64,000 bases of DNA from Bacillota bacterium (GTDB lineage: Bacteria; Bacillota; Clostridia; Oscillospirales; Ruminococcaceae), in the NCBI GenBank assembly GCA_029572815.1, contig JAKPUQ010000004.1:62001-126000 (forward strand), read 5' to 3'. The stretch's first letter is position 1. Every line of letters starts with the position of its first letter. The notes below the pieces were generated by a model. It was not told the origin of the DNA, searched no databases, and saw only the letters and a program-made list of their open reading frames with translations. Made by a program: the position numbers and the translations under genes. Positions 26,562 through 35,126 of this stretch are shown here, piece after piece.

Positions 26562-28079
26562 ATGGGCGAACAGTCACCAACAGTATTAAGAGAAACCAAG
26601 ATGGGTCAAAGAGGTTTCGTAAAAGAAGACGTTATTACTTACCTTGACGAACTCAATTCAAAGATCGTTGCTCTCGAGGACGAGCTTAAGGCTTCAAAGG
26701 AAGGCGGTGCTTCTGACCCTCAGGAGGTTACAAAGTACAGAAATCAGGTGGAGAACCTTCAGGAGAAGCTCAATACCTCCAATAACGCTCTCAGAGCTGC
26801 AAAGAAAGAAAACGAAGAGCTCCAGAAGACCATTGCTCAGCTGAAGACTGCAGGCGCAGGCGGTGCTCAGGCTGCTGCTGCACTGGAGGCTGCTAAGAAG
26901 GAAATAGAGACACTCAAGGAACAGCTCAAGGCTTCAGAGGCCAAGGCTGCTGCTTCAGGAAATAATGCACAGGCTAATGCTCAGACAACAGCTGCTCTCG
27001 AGGCTGCAAAGAAGGAGATCGAGGATCTCAGAAACAGGCTCAAGGCTGCCGAGGCTAAGGCTGCATCAGCAGGAGCTGCTATCGCTGCAGGCGGAAACGC
27101 TGACGGCGAGGTAGCTAAGATCAAGCAGGAGCTTGCCAAGATCACTGAGGAACTCAACAATAAGAATAAGGACCTTGCCGCTAAGGCTAAGGAACTGGCT
27201 GATAAGGACAGCAAGATCGCTGAGCTTACTAAGAAGGGCGATGAGACCTCCAAGATCAGCGAGGAGATCGCTAAGAAGGATGAGGAGATCAAGGCCCTCA
27301 ACGAGCAGATCACCAAGCTCAAGGAAGAGTCTACAGATCCTATCGCTCAGATGGGCGCTATGTTCGCTGAGGCTCAGAAGAACGTTAACCAGATCAAGAA
27401 CCAGGCTAAGCTGGACGCTGAGGCTGTTACCAAGGAGGCTAACGATAAGGCTGCTCAGATCCTCAAGGATGCCAACAGTGAAGCTGAAAAGGCTGTTGCT
27501 AACGCAAATGCTGCTGCTGAGGCTTGCATTAAGGAAGCAAACGATCAGGCCAAGAATACTGTCGATGAGGCTAATACTCATGCAGATAAGGTAAACCAGA
27601 TGTCCAAGACTGTCCGCGAGATGCTCCTTACAGAGATCGAGAGCGTAAACAGCAAGTTCACAGATATTGCTTCTGTACTCAATAACCTGACAGGTCAGTG
27701 CTCAAGCAGAATGAACGAGGCTCAGAACATCATTGGCGAGGCACGTAAGACAGTTGACGTTGCCAAGTCAGAGAACAGCGTAAAGAAGGCTGAGGCTCCC
27801 AGAGCTGAATTCAATCCTTCTAAGGCTCCCAAGGCTGACATCACAGAGCTTCCCTCAGCAAAGCCTTCTGACAACAGCGATCCCTTTGCTAACGTAGGCA
27901 ACTTCAATAACGCTAACAAGAATAACAATAATGTTAATAACAACAAGCCCGCTCAGGCTCCTGCTCAGAATCAGCAGCAGAACAACAAGCCTGCACAGGG
28001 CAACAAGAGCGCAAACTTCAACTTCGATATGGCAGAGCTCCTTAAGGCTGCTGAGGAAGAAGCTGCAAAGGAAAACTGA
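26562..28079 (+). CDS. DivIVA-like coiled-coil protein
   Basis: From ATG 26562 (6 nt after CGGAG) the protein has 505 residues. The first 35 residues, with GQRGFVKEDVITYLDELN, resemble the membrane-binding DivIVA N-terminus. A very long Ala/Lys/Glu-rich coiled coil follows (about 35-410), containing near-repeated ALEAAKKEIE blocks, then a low-complexity Asn/Gln/Pro tail ending FDMAELLKAAEEEAAKEN. DivIVA-type proteins mark curved membrane at septa and poles. Location next to ftsZ supports a division or polarity role. The match is by motif and architecture only. Confidence 0.75.
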   Translation: MGEQSPTVLRETKMGQRGFVKEDVITYLDELNSKIVALEDELKASKEGGASDPQEVTKYRNQVENLQEKLNTSNNALRAAKKENEELQKTIAQLKTAGAGGAQAAAALEAAKKEIETLKEQLKASEAKAAASGNNAQANAQTTAALEAAKKEIEDLRNRLKAAEAKAASAGAAIAAGGNADGEVAKIKQELAKITEELNNKNKDLAAKAKELADKDSKIAELTKKGDETSKISEEIAKKDEEIKALNEQITKLKEESTDPIAQMGAMFAEAQKNVNQIKNQAKLDAEAVTKEANDKAAQILKDANSEAEKAVANANAAAEACIKEANDQAKNTVDEANTHADKVNQMSKTVREMLLTEIESVNSKFTDIASVLNNLTGQCSSRMNEAQNIIGEARKTVDVAKSENSVKKAEAPRAEFNPSKAPKADITELPSAKPSDNSDPFANVGNFNNANKNNNNVNNNKPAQAPAQNQQQNNKPAQGNKSANFNFDMAELLKAAEEEAAKEN

Positions 28080-28094
28080 TAACCGACTGATTTA

Positions 28095-28128
28095 CCGACT
28101 CTCTTCGGAGCGCTCCGAGGAGAGTCGG
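28095..28128 (+). terminator. Near-perfect 34-nt palindrome after the DivIVA-like gene
   Basis: CCGACTCTC and GAGAGTCGG flank an inner CGGAGC/GCTCCG palindrome, giving a very strong stem. There is no U-run after it, so it may be an RNA-stabilising or processing hairpin rather than a true terminator. Confidence 0.5.
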
Positions 28129-28166
28129 GAATAAAATAACTTGTATGGAAAAATGCGGATTGTTGG

Positions 28167-28766
28167 GTGGATATCTTGCTTGATCTTGATCACGATTTGA
28201 ATGAACTTAACAGCAAAACGGACGAGGAGCTGGCTGTGCTCGGCAAGACCGACAAGACGGCTGCTGCTGTTCTGATATCACGCTTTTCAAGACTTGTTTT
28301 TATAAAGTCTGAGATCTTTGCAAACTCGGAGTCGGACTGCGATGACCTCCACCAGGAGGGAATGATGAGCCTTCTGAAGGCCATTGAGGCTTTTGATCCG
28401 AAAAAGGGCGTGAAGTTCTCTACCTTTGCTGAGGTATGTATCGTTAACCGTATGAGGACACTGTCCAGAAGATCAGTGAAGGATCTGTCTTATACCGAAA
28501 GGATCGACGATGACGAGGCGGAGGATATACTTTCTGTGGAGGAGACTCCGGAAAGTATTTACTTTTACAAAGAATTTTTTTCCGGGCTGCGGAAGACTAT
28601 ATGCTCGGTGTTGTCTCTCACAGAGCTGAACGTTCTCACACTGTGCGTACAGGGGCTCAGCTATAAGGCTGCGGCGGAAAAGCTGGGAATTACCGAAAAA
28701 GCAGTGGATAACGCCATGCAGCGTGCGAGAAAAAAGATACGTGCAGTAATGCATGACACAAATTAA
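28167..28766 (+). CDS. RNA polymerase sigma-70 family factor
   Basis: The 199-residue protein has region 2 (LHQEGMMSLLKAIEAFDPKKG near residues 52-72, followed by KFSTFAEVCIVNRM) and region 4 with a helix-turn-helix (LSYKAAAEKLGITEKAVDNAMQRARKKI, about 165-192). Size and spacing resemble the SigH group of alternative sigma factors. No anti-sigma gene is adjacent. The start is a GTG with a poor ribosome binding site, so the N-terminus is uncertain. Confidence 0.85.
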   Translation: MDILLDLDHDLNELNSKTDEELAVLGKTDKTAAAVLISRFSRLVFIKSEIFANSESDCDDLHQEGMMSLLKAIEAFDPKKGVKFSTFAEVCIVNRMRTLSRRSVKDLSYTERIDDDEAEDILSVEETPESIYFYKEFFSGLRKTICSVLSLTELNVLTLCVQGLSYKAAAEKLGITEKAVDNAMQRARKKIRAVMHDTN

Positions 28767-28771
28767 AAGAT

Positions 28772-28838
28772 GACCGTGTAGCTCAACCCAGAAGAGCGTT
28801 GTTTTACAAAGATGTGGGTGGAAATCCGACCGTGGTCG
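28772..28838 (+). ncRNA. tRNA-like structured element
   Basis: The sequence folds like a shortened tRNA: acceptor arms GACCGTG (28772-28778) and CGTGGTC (28831-28837) pair over all 7 positions with two wobbles; TA follows as at tRNA positions 8-9; a D-stem GCTC/GAGC (28781-28784, 28794-28797); a T-stem GTGGG/CCGAC (28814-28830) with one mismatch. The anticodon arm is cut to about 15 nt (TTGT/ACAA with a 3-nt loop) and the T-loop lacks TTC. It is not a normal tRNA gene. It lies between a sigma factor and a zinc-ribbon gene and may be a decayed tRNA or a regulatory mimic. Confidence 0.35.
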
Positions 28839-28865
28839 AAAAAAAATTAAGCGAGGTATTGTACT

Positions 28866-29141
28866 ATGTACGAAGACAAGACATTAGTTTGCAAGGAATG
28901 CGGACAGGAGTTTATTTTCTCCGCAGGCGAACAGGAATTTTATGCAGAGAAAGGCTTCGTGAACGAGCCCCAGAGATGCAAATCATGTCGTGACGCCAGA
29001 AAGAATGCAGGCAAGGCAGAGCGTGTAATGTACACAGCAGTCTGTGCTTCATGCGGCGGCGAGGCAAAGGTTCCTTTTGAACCCAAGGAAGGAAGAGCTG
29101 TTTACTGCAGCGACTGCTTCGCAAAGATGAACGAGGCATAA
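28866..29141 (+). CDS. Small zinc-ribbon protein
   Basis: The 91-residue protein has four CxxC pairs. The N-terminal half (LVCKECGQEF ... RCKSCRDARK) matches the probable zinc-ribbon domain zf-trcl, and the C-terminal half (CASCGGEAKVPF ... YCSDCF) is a second CxxC ribbon common in Clostridia. Two zinc ions are expected. Function is unknown; nucleic-acid binding is often suggested for such proteins. Confidence 0.88.
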   Translation: MYEDKTLVCKECGQEFIFSAGEQEFYAEKGFVNEPQRCKSCRDARKNAGKAERVMYTAVCASCGGEAKVPFEPKEGRAVYCSDCFAKMNEA

Positions 29142-29154
29142 TTAATGAGACCGA

Positions 29155-29190
29155 AAGCACAGTCGGAAACGGCTGTGCTTGGTTTTGTTT
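29155..29190 (+). terminator. Terminator after the zinc-ribbon gene
   Basis: AGCACAGTCG and CGGCTGTGCT pair around a GAAA loop (one wobble), followed by a T-rich stretch. Confidence 0.75.
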
Positions 29191-29238
29191 ATGCGTACTG
29201 CTATGCAGTGCGCTATTTTACTGTAGATGAGGTGCAAT

Positions 29239-30696
29239 ATGCTTGATAACAGACTGAAGAAGATAGCTGAGCTGGTCAGCGGAAATGGTATTGCTGTTGA
29301 TGTGGGAACAGACCACGCCTACCTCGCGGCGGAGCTCATTAACAGCGGAAAGTGCAGCAGAGTCATTGCCTCCGATGTGAAAGAGGGACCTCTTGACTCG
29401 GCGCGGAATACGGTGGATAAGTACGGCATACAGGACAAGGTCGAGCTGGTGCTGTCCGACGGACTGGAGAATGTATCACTTGACGGCGTTTCCGACGTTG
29501 TTATCGCAGGTATGGGCGGCGAGACTATAGCGGATATAATCGGCGCTGTAAAAATAGATTCCATAGATAAAATGAGCATCCGCTGGGTGCTTCAGCCAAT
29601 GACCAAGCCCGAGATCCTCCGCAGAAAGCTCTATGAACATAACCTGGAGATCACAGGGGAGTATGTTGCGGAAGAAGGCGACAAGCTGTATGTTATAATG
29701 ACGGCGGAGTATTGCCCCTTCCCGAGAAGACTCACCGAGGCTGAGTCGGTCTGCGGATTTTTCGATGACGAGGACAAAACTGCCAATAAATACCGTGCCC
29801 GTGAGGCAGAGCGCCTTGAAAAGGTCGCCGACAGTCTTGAAAAGGCAGGCAGAAACTCCGACGCTCAGCACTACAGAGTCCTCGCACAAAAAGTTATAAA
29901 CGGTATCGGCGTTGAGAATACTTGTGACGTTATTGAATACCTCAATGAGCTCTACCCCTTTGCTGCACAGGAGAAGTGGGATAACTCGGGCTATCTTGTG
30001 GAAAGCTCCGAGCAGGAGTGCAGCAGGATACTGCTGAGTCTTGATATTACCTCTGAAGCAGTAGATGAAGCAGACCTGAAGTGTGCCGAGCTCATTATCT
30101 CTCATCACCCCGTTATTTTTGAGCCGCGCAAGAGAATAAAGTGCAGCGACCCTGTCTACAAGCTCATTGCAAGCGGTATCGGAGCGGTTTGTATGCACAC
30201 AAATCTGGACATAGCTGAGGGCGGTACAAACGGCGTGATTCTGCGCAAACTCAGCAGCAAGTTACGGATTTGCGGTGAGCCTGAGCCCTTTGAGGAGCTT
30301 GGCGGCGGAAACAGTCTGGGCTGGATAGTTACGCTTAATGAAGCTGTAAATGCAAGAAAGCTTGCAGAGGTCTGCAAAGAGATCTTCGGCTGTGAGTATG
30401 TAAGGACCTCGCATATCAGCAAAAAACTTGTGTCAAAAATTGCGTTTTGTTCAGGCTCAGGAGGCTCAATGCTGGGACTTGCCGGCGAAAAAGGCTGCGA
30501 TGCGCTCATAACCGGCGATGTTAAACACGACGTATGGATAGACGCGAATAATTACGACATCGCTCTTCTGGACTGCGGACATTTTCATACGGAAAACATT
30601 GTTCTTGAGGAGCTCCGCCGCGTACTTGAGGAGAAGTTCCCGCTTCTTGATATTGAGATCGCGGAGACTTCCGTTGATCCCTGTGATTATGTCTGA
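29239..30696 (+). CDS. TrmK-Nif3 fusion: tRNA m1A22 methyltransferase joined to a dinuclear-metal Nif3-like protein
   Basis: From ATG 29239 (after GAGGTG) the product has 485 residues. Residues 1-225 match TrmK (YqfN family): SAM motif AVDVGTDHAYLA near 21-32 and VIAGMGGETIADI near 87, followed by a C-terminal coiled coil; TrmK methylates A22 of tRNA. Residues 226-485 match the Nif3/DUF34 family: KWDNSGYLVE, metal ligands in ISHHPVIF, MHTNLDIAEGG and the DCGHFHTE segment. The PII-like insert of B. subtilis YqfO is absent. In Bacillus these are two adjacent genes (yqfN, yqfO); here one continuous frame joins them. Confidence 0.9.
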   Translation: MLDNRLKKIAELVSGNGIAVDVGTDHAYLAAELINSGKCSRVIASDVKEGPLDSARNTVDKYGIQDKVELVLSDGLENVSLDGVSDVVIAGMGGETIADIIGAVKIDSIDKMSIRWVLQPMTKPEILRRKLYEHNLEITGEYVAEEGDKLYVIMTAEYCPFPRRLTEAESVCGFFDDEDKTANKYRAREAERLEKVADSLEKAGRNSDAQHYRVLAQKVINGIGVENTCDVIEYLNELYPFAAQEKWDNSGYLVESSEQECSRILLSLDITSEAVDEADLKCAELIISHHPVIFEPRKRIKCSDPVYKLIASGIGAVCMHTNLDIAEGGTNGVILRKLSSKLRICGEPEPFEELGGGNSLGWIVTLNEAVNARKLAEVCKEIFGCEYVRTSHISKKLVSKIAFCSGSGGSMLGLAGEKGCDALITGDVKHDVWIDANNYDIALLDCGHFHTENIVLEELRRVLEEKFPLLDIEIAETSVDPCDYV

Positions 30697-30705
30697 GGTG
30701 AGACA

Positions 30706-31524
30706 ATGAGCATTTTCATATGTCCTGTATGCGGACAAAAACTTGATATATCGGGAAATTCCTACATCTGTCCCAAAAGGCACAGCTTCGACAGGGCGAA
30801 GAGCGGCTACGTCAATCTGCTGCTGTCAAAGCACATGGGCAAGACCGTTCACGGCGACAACAAGCTTATGGTGCAGGCGAGGAGGAATTTCCTTGACAAG
30901 GGCTACTATAAGCCTCTGTGCGACGCCCTGCGTACTGCGGTTACGGAGTATTTTTCGGGCGGCACCATTATTGACGCAGGCTGCGGTGAAGGCTACTACA
31001 CAGGCGCAATAATTGAGCAGTTTAAGCAGCTCGAAATTGCTGCGGAGGTCTGCGGTATAGACATATCAAAAGCAGCAGTTGAGTACTGCGCAAAGCGGTG
31101 CAGGGACGCCGAACTGGCTGTGGCAAGCGTTTTTCATATCCCTGTTTCGGACGGCTCCTGCGATATGCTGGTGACACTTTTTGCTCCCTACTGCGGAGAG
31201 GAGTTCCGCAGAGTGCTGAAAAAAGGCGGTATCATGATAATGGCGATACCCTCGGCGGAGCACCTATGGGAGCTGAAGCAGGCTGTGTACGATACTCCCT
31301 ACAAGAATGAGGTCAAGCCCTACGAGCTTGAGGGCTTTGAGTTCCTTAGTGCACAAAAAGTCACATATGACATGAAGCTTGAGTCCTCCGAGGATATCAT
31401 GGCACTGTTTTCCATGACGCCCTACTACTACCGCACGGGACGGGATCAGCAGGAGCGCCTTAATAAGCTGGACAGTCTCAGCACAAAAGCTGACTTTGAG
31501 CTTTTAGTATATCGCAATATTTGA
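30706..31524 (+). CDS. 23S rRNA (guanine-N1)-methyltransferase, RlmA type
   Basis: The 272-residue protein starts with a zinc finger (CPVCGQKL ... CPKRHSFD, with Cys at about 6, 9, 22 and His at 26) followed by AKSGYVNLL, both typical of RlmA. The SAM-binding motif IIDAGCGEGYYTG lies near residues 86-98. The family methylates N1 of a guanine in helix 35 of 23S rRNA (G745 in RlmA(I), G748 in RlmA(II)/TlrB). Which base is modified here cannot be told. Confidence 0.88.
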   Translation: MSIFICPVCGQKLDISGNSYICPKRHSFDRAKSGYVNLLLSKHMGKTVHGDNKLMVQARRNFLDKGYYKPLCDALRTAVTEYFSGGTIIDAGCGEGYYTGAIIEQFKQLEIAAEVCGIDISKAAVEYCAKRCRDAELAVASVFHIPVSDGSCDMLVTLFAPYCGEEFRRVLKKGGIMIMAIPSAEHLWELKQAVYDTPYKNEVKPYELEGFEFLSAQKVTYDMKLESSEDIMALFSMTPYYYRTGRDQQERLNKLDSLSTKADFELLVYRNI

Positions 31525-31548
31525 TTAGATTGGCAGCGCACAAAATGT

Positions 31549-31554
31549 TATAAT
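31549..31554 (+). promoter_or_regulatory. Possible -10 box before rqcH
   Basis: TATAAT lies about 90 nt before the rqcH start, without a good -35 at the standard distance. Confidence 0.4.
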
Positions 31555-31643
31555 AAACATAGAAAAGAATATGTGCAATTCCTACAGAGCAGCAGTGTCA
31601 GTCTTATCACTCTTTCACAATAAAACAGCAAAGGATTGATTTT

Positions 31644-33395
31644 ATGGCTCTGGATGGAGCATTCTTATATACAGTCAGGAACGAACTCCTTCCCCTTATC
31701 GGCGGAAGGGTCGAGAAAATACATCAGCCCTCCCGCGAGGAGGTCATCATCTCTATCCGCACAAAAAACGGCAGCAAAAAGCTGTATATCTCCGCCAACG
31801 CAGGCAGTGCGAGAGTCCACATTACGGAAAACACAGTGGATAACCCACAGACTCCGCCTATGTTCTGTATGCTTCTCAGAAAGCGTCTTGGCAGCGGCAA
31901 GCTTATTGATATACGTCAGGACGGTCTGGAGCGTATACTATTTCTGGACTTTGAATGCGTAAACGAGCTTGGCGACATAGTTACCGTGACCCTTGCGGTG
32001 GAGATAATGGGTCGCTGCTCCAACCTTATAATAGTAAGCGGCGAAGGCAGAGTCATCGACAGTATCAAGCGCGTTGACGAGGAGATGTCCCGTGAGCGAA
32101 TGGTGCTTCCGGGAATGGAGTACACACTCCCTCCCCGTGATGACAGGCTGAATTTCCTCACCTGCGAGCCTGAGGAGATAAAGGTACGTCTTGCCGAAAC
32201 TCAGCCCAAGGAGCTGTCAAAGGCTCTTATACGTATTTTTGAGGGTATTTCTCCCATACTTGCCCGTGAGTGGGCTTACTTTGCAGGCAGGGGAGCGCAC
32301 ATCGAAAGCGATACCATCAGCAGCGACCAGCTTGACAGACTGCTGTTTACAATAAAACGTACCCGCGAGCAGGTACTCGAAGGCGAGTGCCGCTTCTCGG
32401 TGGTCAGCGACAAGGAAGGTCAGCTGAAGGACTTTTCCTTCGTGCGCCTTTCACAGTTCGGAACACTTATGTATACCAAGGAGCTCTCGGGGCCCTCGGA
32501 GCTTCTGGACTATTTCTATTCGGAACGCGACCGCGCAGCCCGTACAAAGCAGCGTGCAAACGACCTTTTCAAGCTGCTCATGAACCTTACTGACAGGACC
32601 TCAAGGCGTATTGCCGCCCAGCGTGAGGAGCTGGATGCCTGTGCCGACAAGGATCGTGCAAAGCTGTTCGGCGACCTTATCTCCGCCAATATGTACCGCA
32701 TACAGAAGGGCGACAGCAGCGCTGTTGTGGAGAATTTCTATGACGAGGAGTGTCCGCAGGTGACGATACCTCTGGACGTGAGAAAGACTCCTGCCCAGAA
32801 CGCCCAGCATTACTACGGCGAATACAAGAAGTCTGTTACTGCCGAGGAGAAGCTGGCGGAGCAGATACAGAAAGGTGAGGATGAGCTTCAGTATCTTGAG
32901 AGCGTATTCGATTCGCTCACCAGAGCTTCCTCCGAAAACGATATAATCCAGCTGAGACTGGAGCTGCGTGAGCAGGGCTATGTCCGCTACGCAGGCGGAA
33001 AGGCGAAGCCGCCAAAGGCTCTGCCGCCCATTGAGTACAAGTCCAGCGACGGCTTCTCCATACTTGTGGGACGAAATAACAAGCAGAACGACCAGCTGAG
33101 CCTTAAATTTGCGGAAAAGACCGATATATGGCTCCATACTCAGCTTATCACGGGCTCCCATGTCCTTATTCTGACAGACGGCGAGACTCCTCCCGACAAG
33201 ACCATCGAGGAGGCTGCGGTGATAGCTGCGGTCAACAGCAGCGGCAGGGATTCTGGCCTTGTTCCCGTGGACTACTGCCTTGCACGCTATGTAAAGAAGC
33301 CCGCAGGTGCTAAGCCGGGCAAGGTCATTTTTACCAACTACAAGACCGCTTTTGTCAAGCCCGACCGCGAGCTTGAACAGAGCCTGAGGGTATGA
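31644..33395 (+). CDS. rqcH: RqcH (NFACT/FbpA family) ribosome quality-control protein
   Basis: The 583-residue protein has the NFACT-N domain beginning MALDGAFLYTVRNEL, the middle coiled-coil region, and the C-terminal NFACT-R domain with ILVGRNNKQND and DIWLHTQLITGSHV. RqcH binds stalled 50S subunits and directs C-terminal alanine tailing of nascent chains. Older annotations call this family fibronectin-binding protein. The next gene starts two bases after its stop. Confidence 0.94.
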   Translation: MALDGAFLYTVRNELLPLIGGRVEKIHQPSREEVIISIRTKNGSKKLYISANAGSARVHITENTVDNPQTPPMFCMLLRKRLGSGKLIDIRQDGLERILFLDFECVNELGDIVTVTLAVEIMGRCSNLIIVSGEGRVIDSIKRVDEEMSRERMVLPGMEYTLPPRDDRLNFLTCEPEEIKVRLAETQPKELSKALIRIFEGISPILAREWAYFAGRGAHIESDTISSDQLDRLLFTIKRTREQVLEGECRFSVVSDKEGQLKDFSFVRLSQFGTLMYTKELSGPSELLDYFYSERDRAARTKQRANDLFKLLMNLTDRTSRRIAAQREELDACADKDRAKLFGDLISANMYRIQKGDSSAVVENFYDEECPQVTIPLDVRKTPAQNAQHYYGEYKKSVTAEEKLAEQIQKGEDELQYLESVFDSLTRASSENDIIQLRLELREQGYVRYAGGKAKPPKALPPIEYKSSDGFSILVGRNNKQNDQLSLKFAEKTDIWLHTQLITGSHVLILTDGETPPDKTIEEAAVIAAVNSSGRDSGLVPVDYCLARYVKKPAGAKPGKVIFTNYKTAFVKPDRELEQSLRV

Positions 33396-33396
33396 T

Positions 33397-33915
33397 ATGA
33401 ACAAGAGGATAGACCCCGAGTTCTTCCACCGCGATGTTCTGGAGGCTGCTCCCGACCTTGTGGGGAAGATTCTTGTACACCGCCTTCCCGACGGTACTGA
33501 GCTCCGCGAGCGTATAGCTGAGGTGGAGGCGTACAGAGGCGAGGAGGACAAGGGCTGCCACGCCGCAAAGGGAAGAACAAGGCGGACGGAGCTGCTCTAC
33601 GGTGAGAGCGGTATTATATATGTATACCTTTGCTACGGTATGCACTGGCTCATGAATGTTATAACAGGGGAGAAGGATCAGCCCCAGGGACTCCTTCTTC
33701 GTGCAGGAGAAAAATTTGACGCGCCTGCAAAACTGACAAAAAATATGATGATCGACGGAAGCTTCAATGGTATTGATCTTCGCAGCTGCGAGGAGATATG
33801 GTTCGAGGACGACGGCTTTCGTCCTTCCATAAGGACTGCCCCGAGAGTAGGCATAGACTACGCAGGGGAGTACTGGAAGGACGTAGAGTGGCGTTTCATC
33901 GGCAGCGAGGAGTGA
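33397..33915 (+). CDS. 3-methyladenine DNA glycosylase (AAG/MPG family)
   Basis: The 172-residue protein has the MPG fold signatures: FHRDVLEAAPDLVGKIL, the catalytic-region motif IAEVEAYRGEEDKGCHA (near residues 43-59) and YVYLCYGMHWLMNVI (near 73-87). It excises alkylated purines in base excision repair. It overlaps closely with rqcH in an operon-like arrangement. Confidence 0.93.
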   Translation: MNKRIDPEFFHRDVLEAAPDLVGKILVHRLPDGTELRERIAEVEAYRGEEDKGCHAAKGRTRRTELLYGESGIIYVYLCYGMHWLMNVITGEKDQPQGLLLRAGEKFDAPAKLTKNMMIDGSFNGIDLRSCEEIWFEDDGFRPSIRTAPRVGIDYAGEYWKDVEWRFIGSEE

Positions 33916-33919
33916 TGTT

Positions 33920-34696
33920 GTGAATATACGGTGTTTAGGCTGTAATTCCATATATGACAGCAGCTCGGTCTTTCGCAGGGCTGCAACAGGCGAATACATG
34001 ATAATGCTCACAAGGAGCCGATGTCGGTTCGATATAAACGGGCTCACCATGAGGGTGCCGCAGGACGCCTTCATTATCTGTGACGGAAGGCTTCCCGTGG
34101 TCTATGCGGCTGATGACAGTCCGCTTATCTGCGACTGGATATGCTTTGACGGCGAGGACGAAAAGGAGTTCATCGACGCCCTGGAGCTCATATTCAACCG
34201 CCCTGTGCTCTTTGCGGATACGGATTTTATTGGCGAGCTCATGCGCAATATAGCTTCTGAGTACTACTCTCTGGCTTCGCGGAGAGCGAAAATGCTGGAG
34301 AACCTTATGCGTCTGCTGCTTGTTAAGGCAGGGGATGCCATGAACCGCGGCGGCGAGAAGGTACAGACCTCCGAGCCACACTATGCAATGCTCATTGAGC
34401 TCCGCGAAAAGATATACCGCAATCCGCAGATGAAGTGGAACGTGGATACCATGGCAGCGTATGTGAGTATGTCACGCTCATATTTCCAGCACCTTTACCG
34501 TGAGACCTTCGGGGTGTCCTGCATTGCCGATGTAATCAGCGGTAAGATAGAAAAGGCGAAGGAGATACTCACCGAGACGGGCTGCACTGTTTCTCAGGTT
34601 GCGGCGATGTGCGGATACGACAACGAGGAGCACTTCATGCGCCAGTTTAAAAAGATAGTAGGAGTGACTCCGACCCGATACAGAAAGCAAGTATAA
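33920..34696 (+). CDS. AraC family transcriptional regulator
   Basis: The 258-residue protein has a cupin-like N-terminal region and a C-terminal AraC double helix-turn-helix (about residues 170-258), with MAAYVSMSRSYFQHLY and VAAMCGYDNEEHFMRQFKK. The start is GTG at 33920, 4 nt after the glycosylase stop. The inducer and targets are unknown; no adjacent sugar operon is seen. Confidence 0.88.
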   Translation: MNIRCLGCNSIYDSSSVFRRAATGEYMIMLTRSRCRFDINGLTMRVPQDAFIICDGRLPVVYAADDSPLICDWICFDGEDEKEFIDALELIFNRPVLFADTDFIGELMRNIASEYYSLASRRAKMLENLMRLLLVKAGDAMNRGGEKVQTSEPHYAMLIELREKIYRNPQMKWNVDTMAAYVSMSRSYFQHLYRETFGVSCIADVISGKIEKAKEILTETGCTVSQVAAMCGYDNEEHFMRQFKKIVGVTPTRYRKQV

Positions 34697-35126
34697 AAAA
34701 GGCAGTCTATTGGCAGAGCCTTTTGAAATAGACGTTAAAAAAACAACGAAATGACGGCATTTGTGTCAATTATTGCGGAACGCTGTTCAAAAATTGCTAA
34801 AAATAAGTTTTAAGGAGGCATTTAATCTCAAAAACTTACATTTATAACGTGTTGAAACTGTGAAAAATTAATAAAAATATATGAATTATTGATGTACAAA
34901 TACAGAGAATGAACTTTGAACAGCAGCTTCTGACAGAAAAATCAGCTCCTGAAATGACGTAATATAGCTGAATTCGCGCGGTGTGTGAAAAATTGCGGTG
35001 GGATATTGAAGATTTGGTGAATTTTTAGCAAACTTAAGACTATTTTAAGGAAACGTCACTATAATATAATCAAACGATACGAAAGGAGTGTGAGCTTCGG
35101 GCGGCAGGACCGCTGCGAAGGCGATT
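34697..35126. other. AT-rich intergenic region with two alternative hairpins
   Basis: After the AraC gene, AAAAGGC (34697-34703) can pair with GCCTTTT (34718-34724), a weak terminator. GTCTATT (34705-34711) can instead pair with AATAGAC (34727-34733). The rest is AT-rich without a credible ORF. Overlapping TATAAT boxes at 35060-35070 lack a clear -35. Confidence 0.5.

Noticed and set aside
28772-28838. Functional tRNA gene
   Set aside because: The anticodon arm is too short and the T-loop is not canonical, so it is listed only as tRNA-like.
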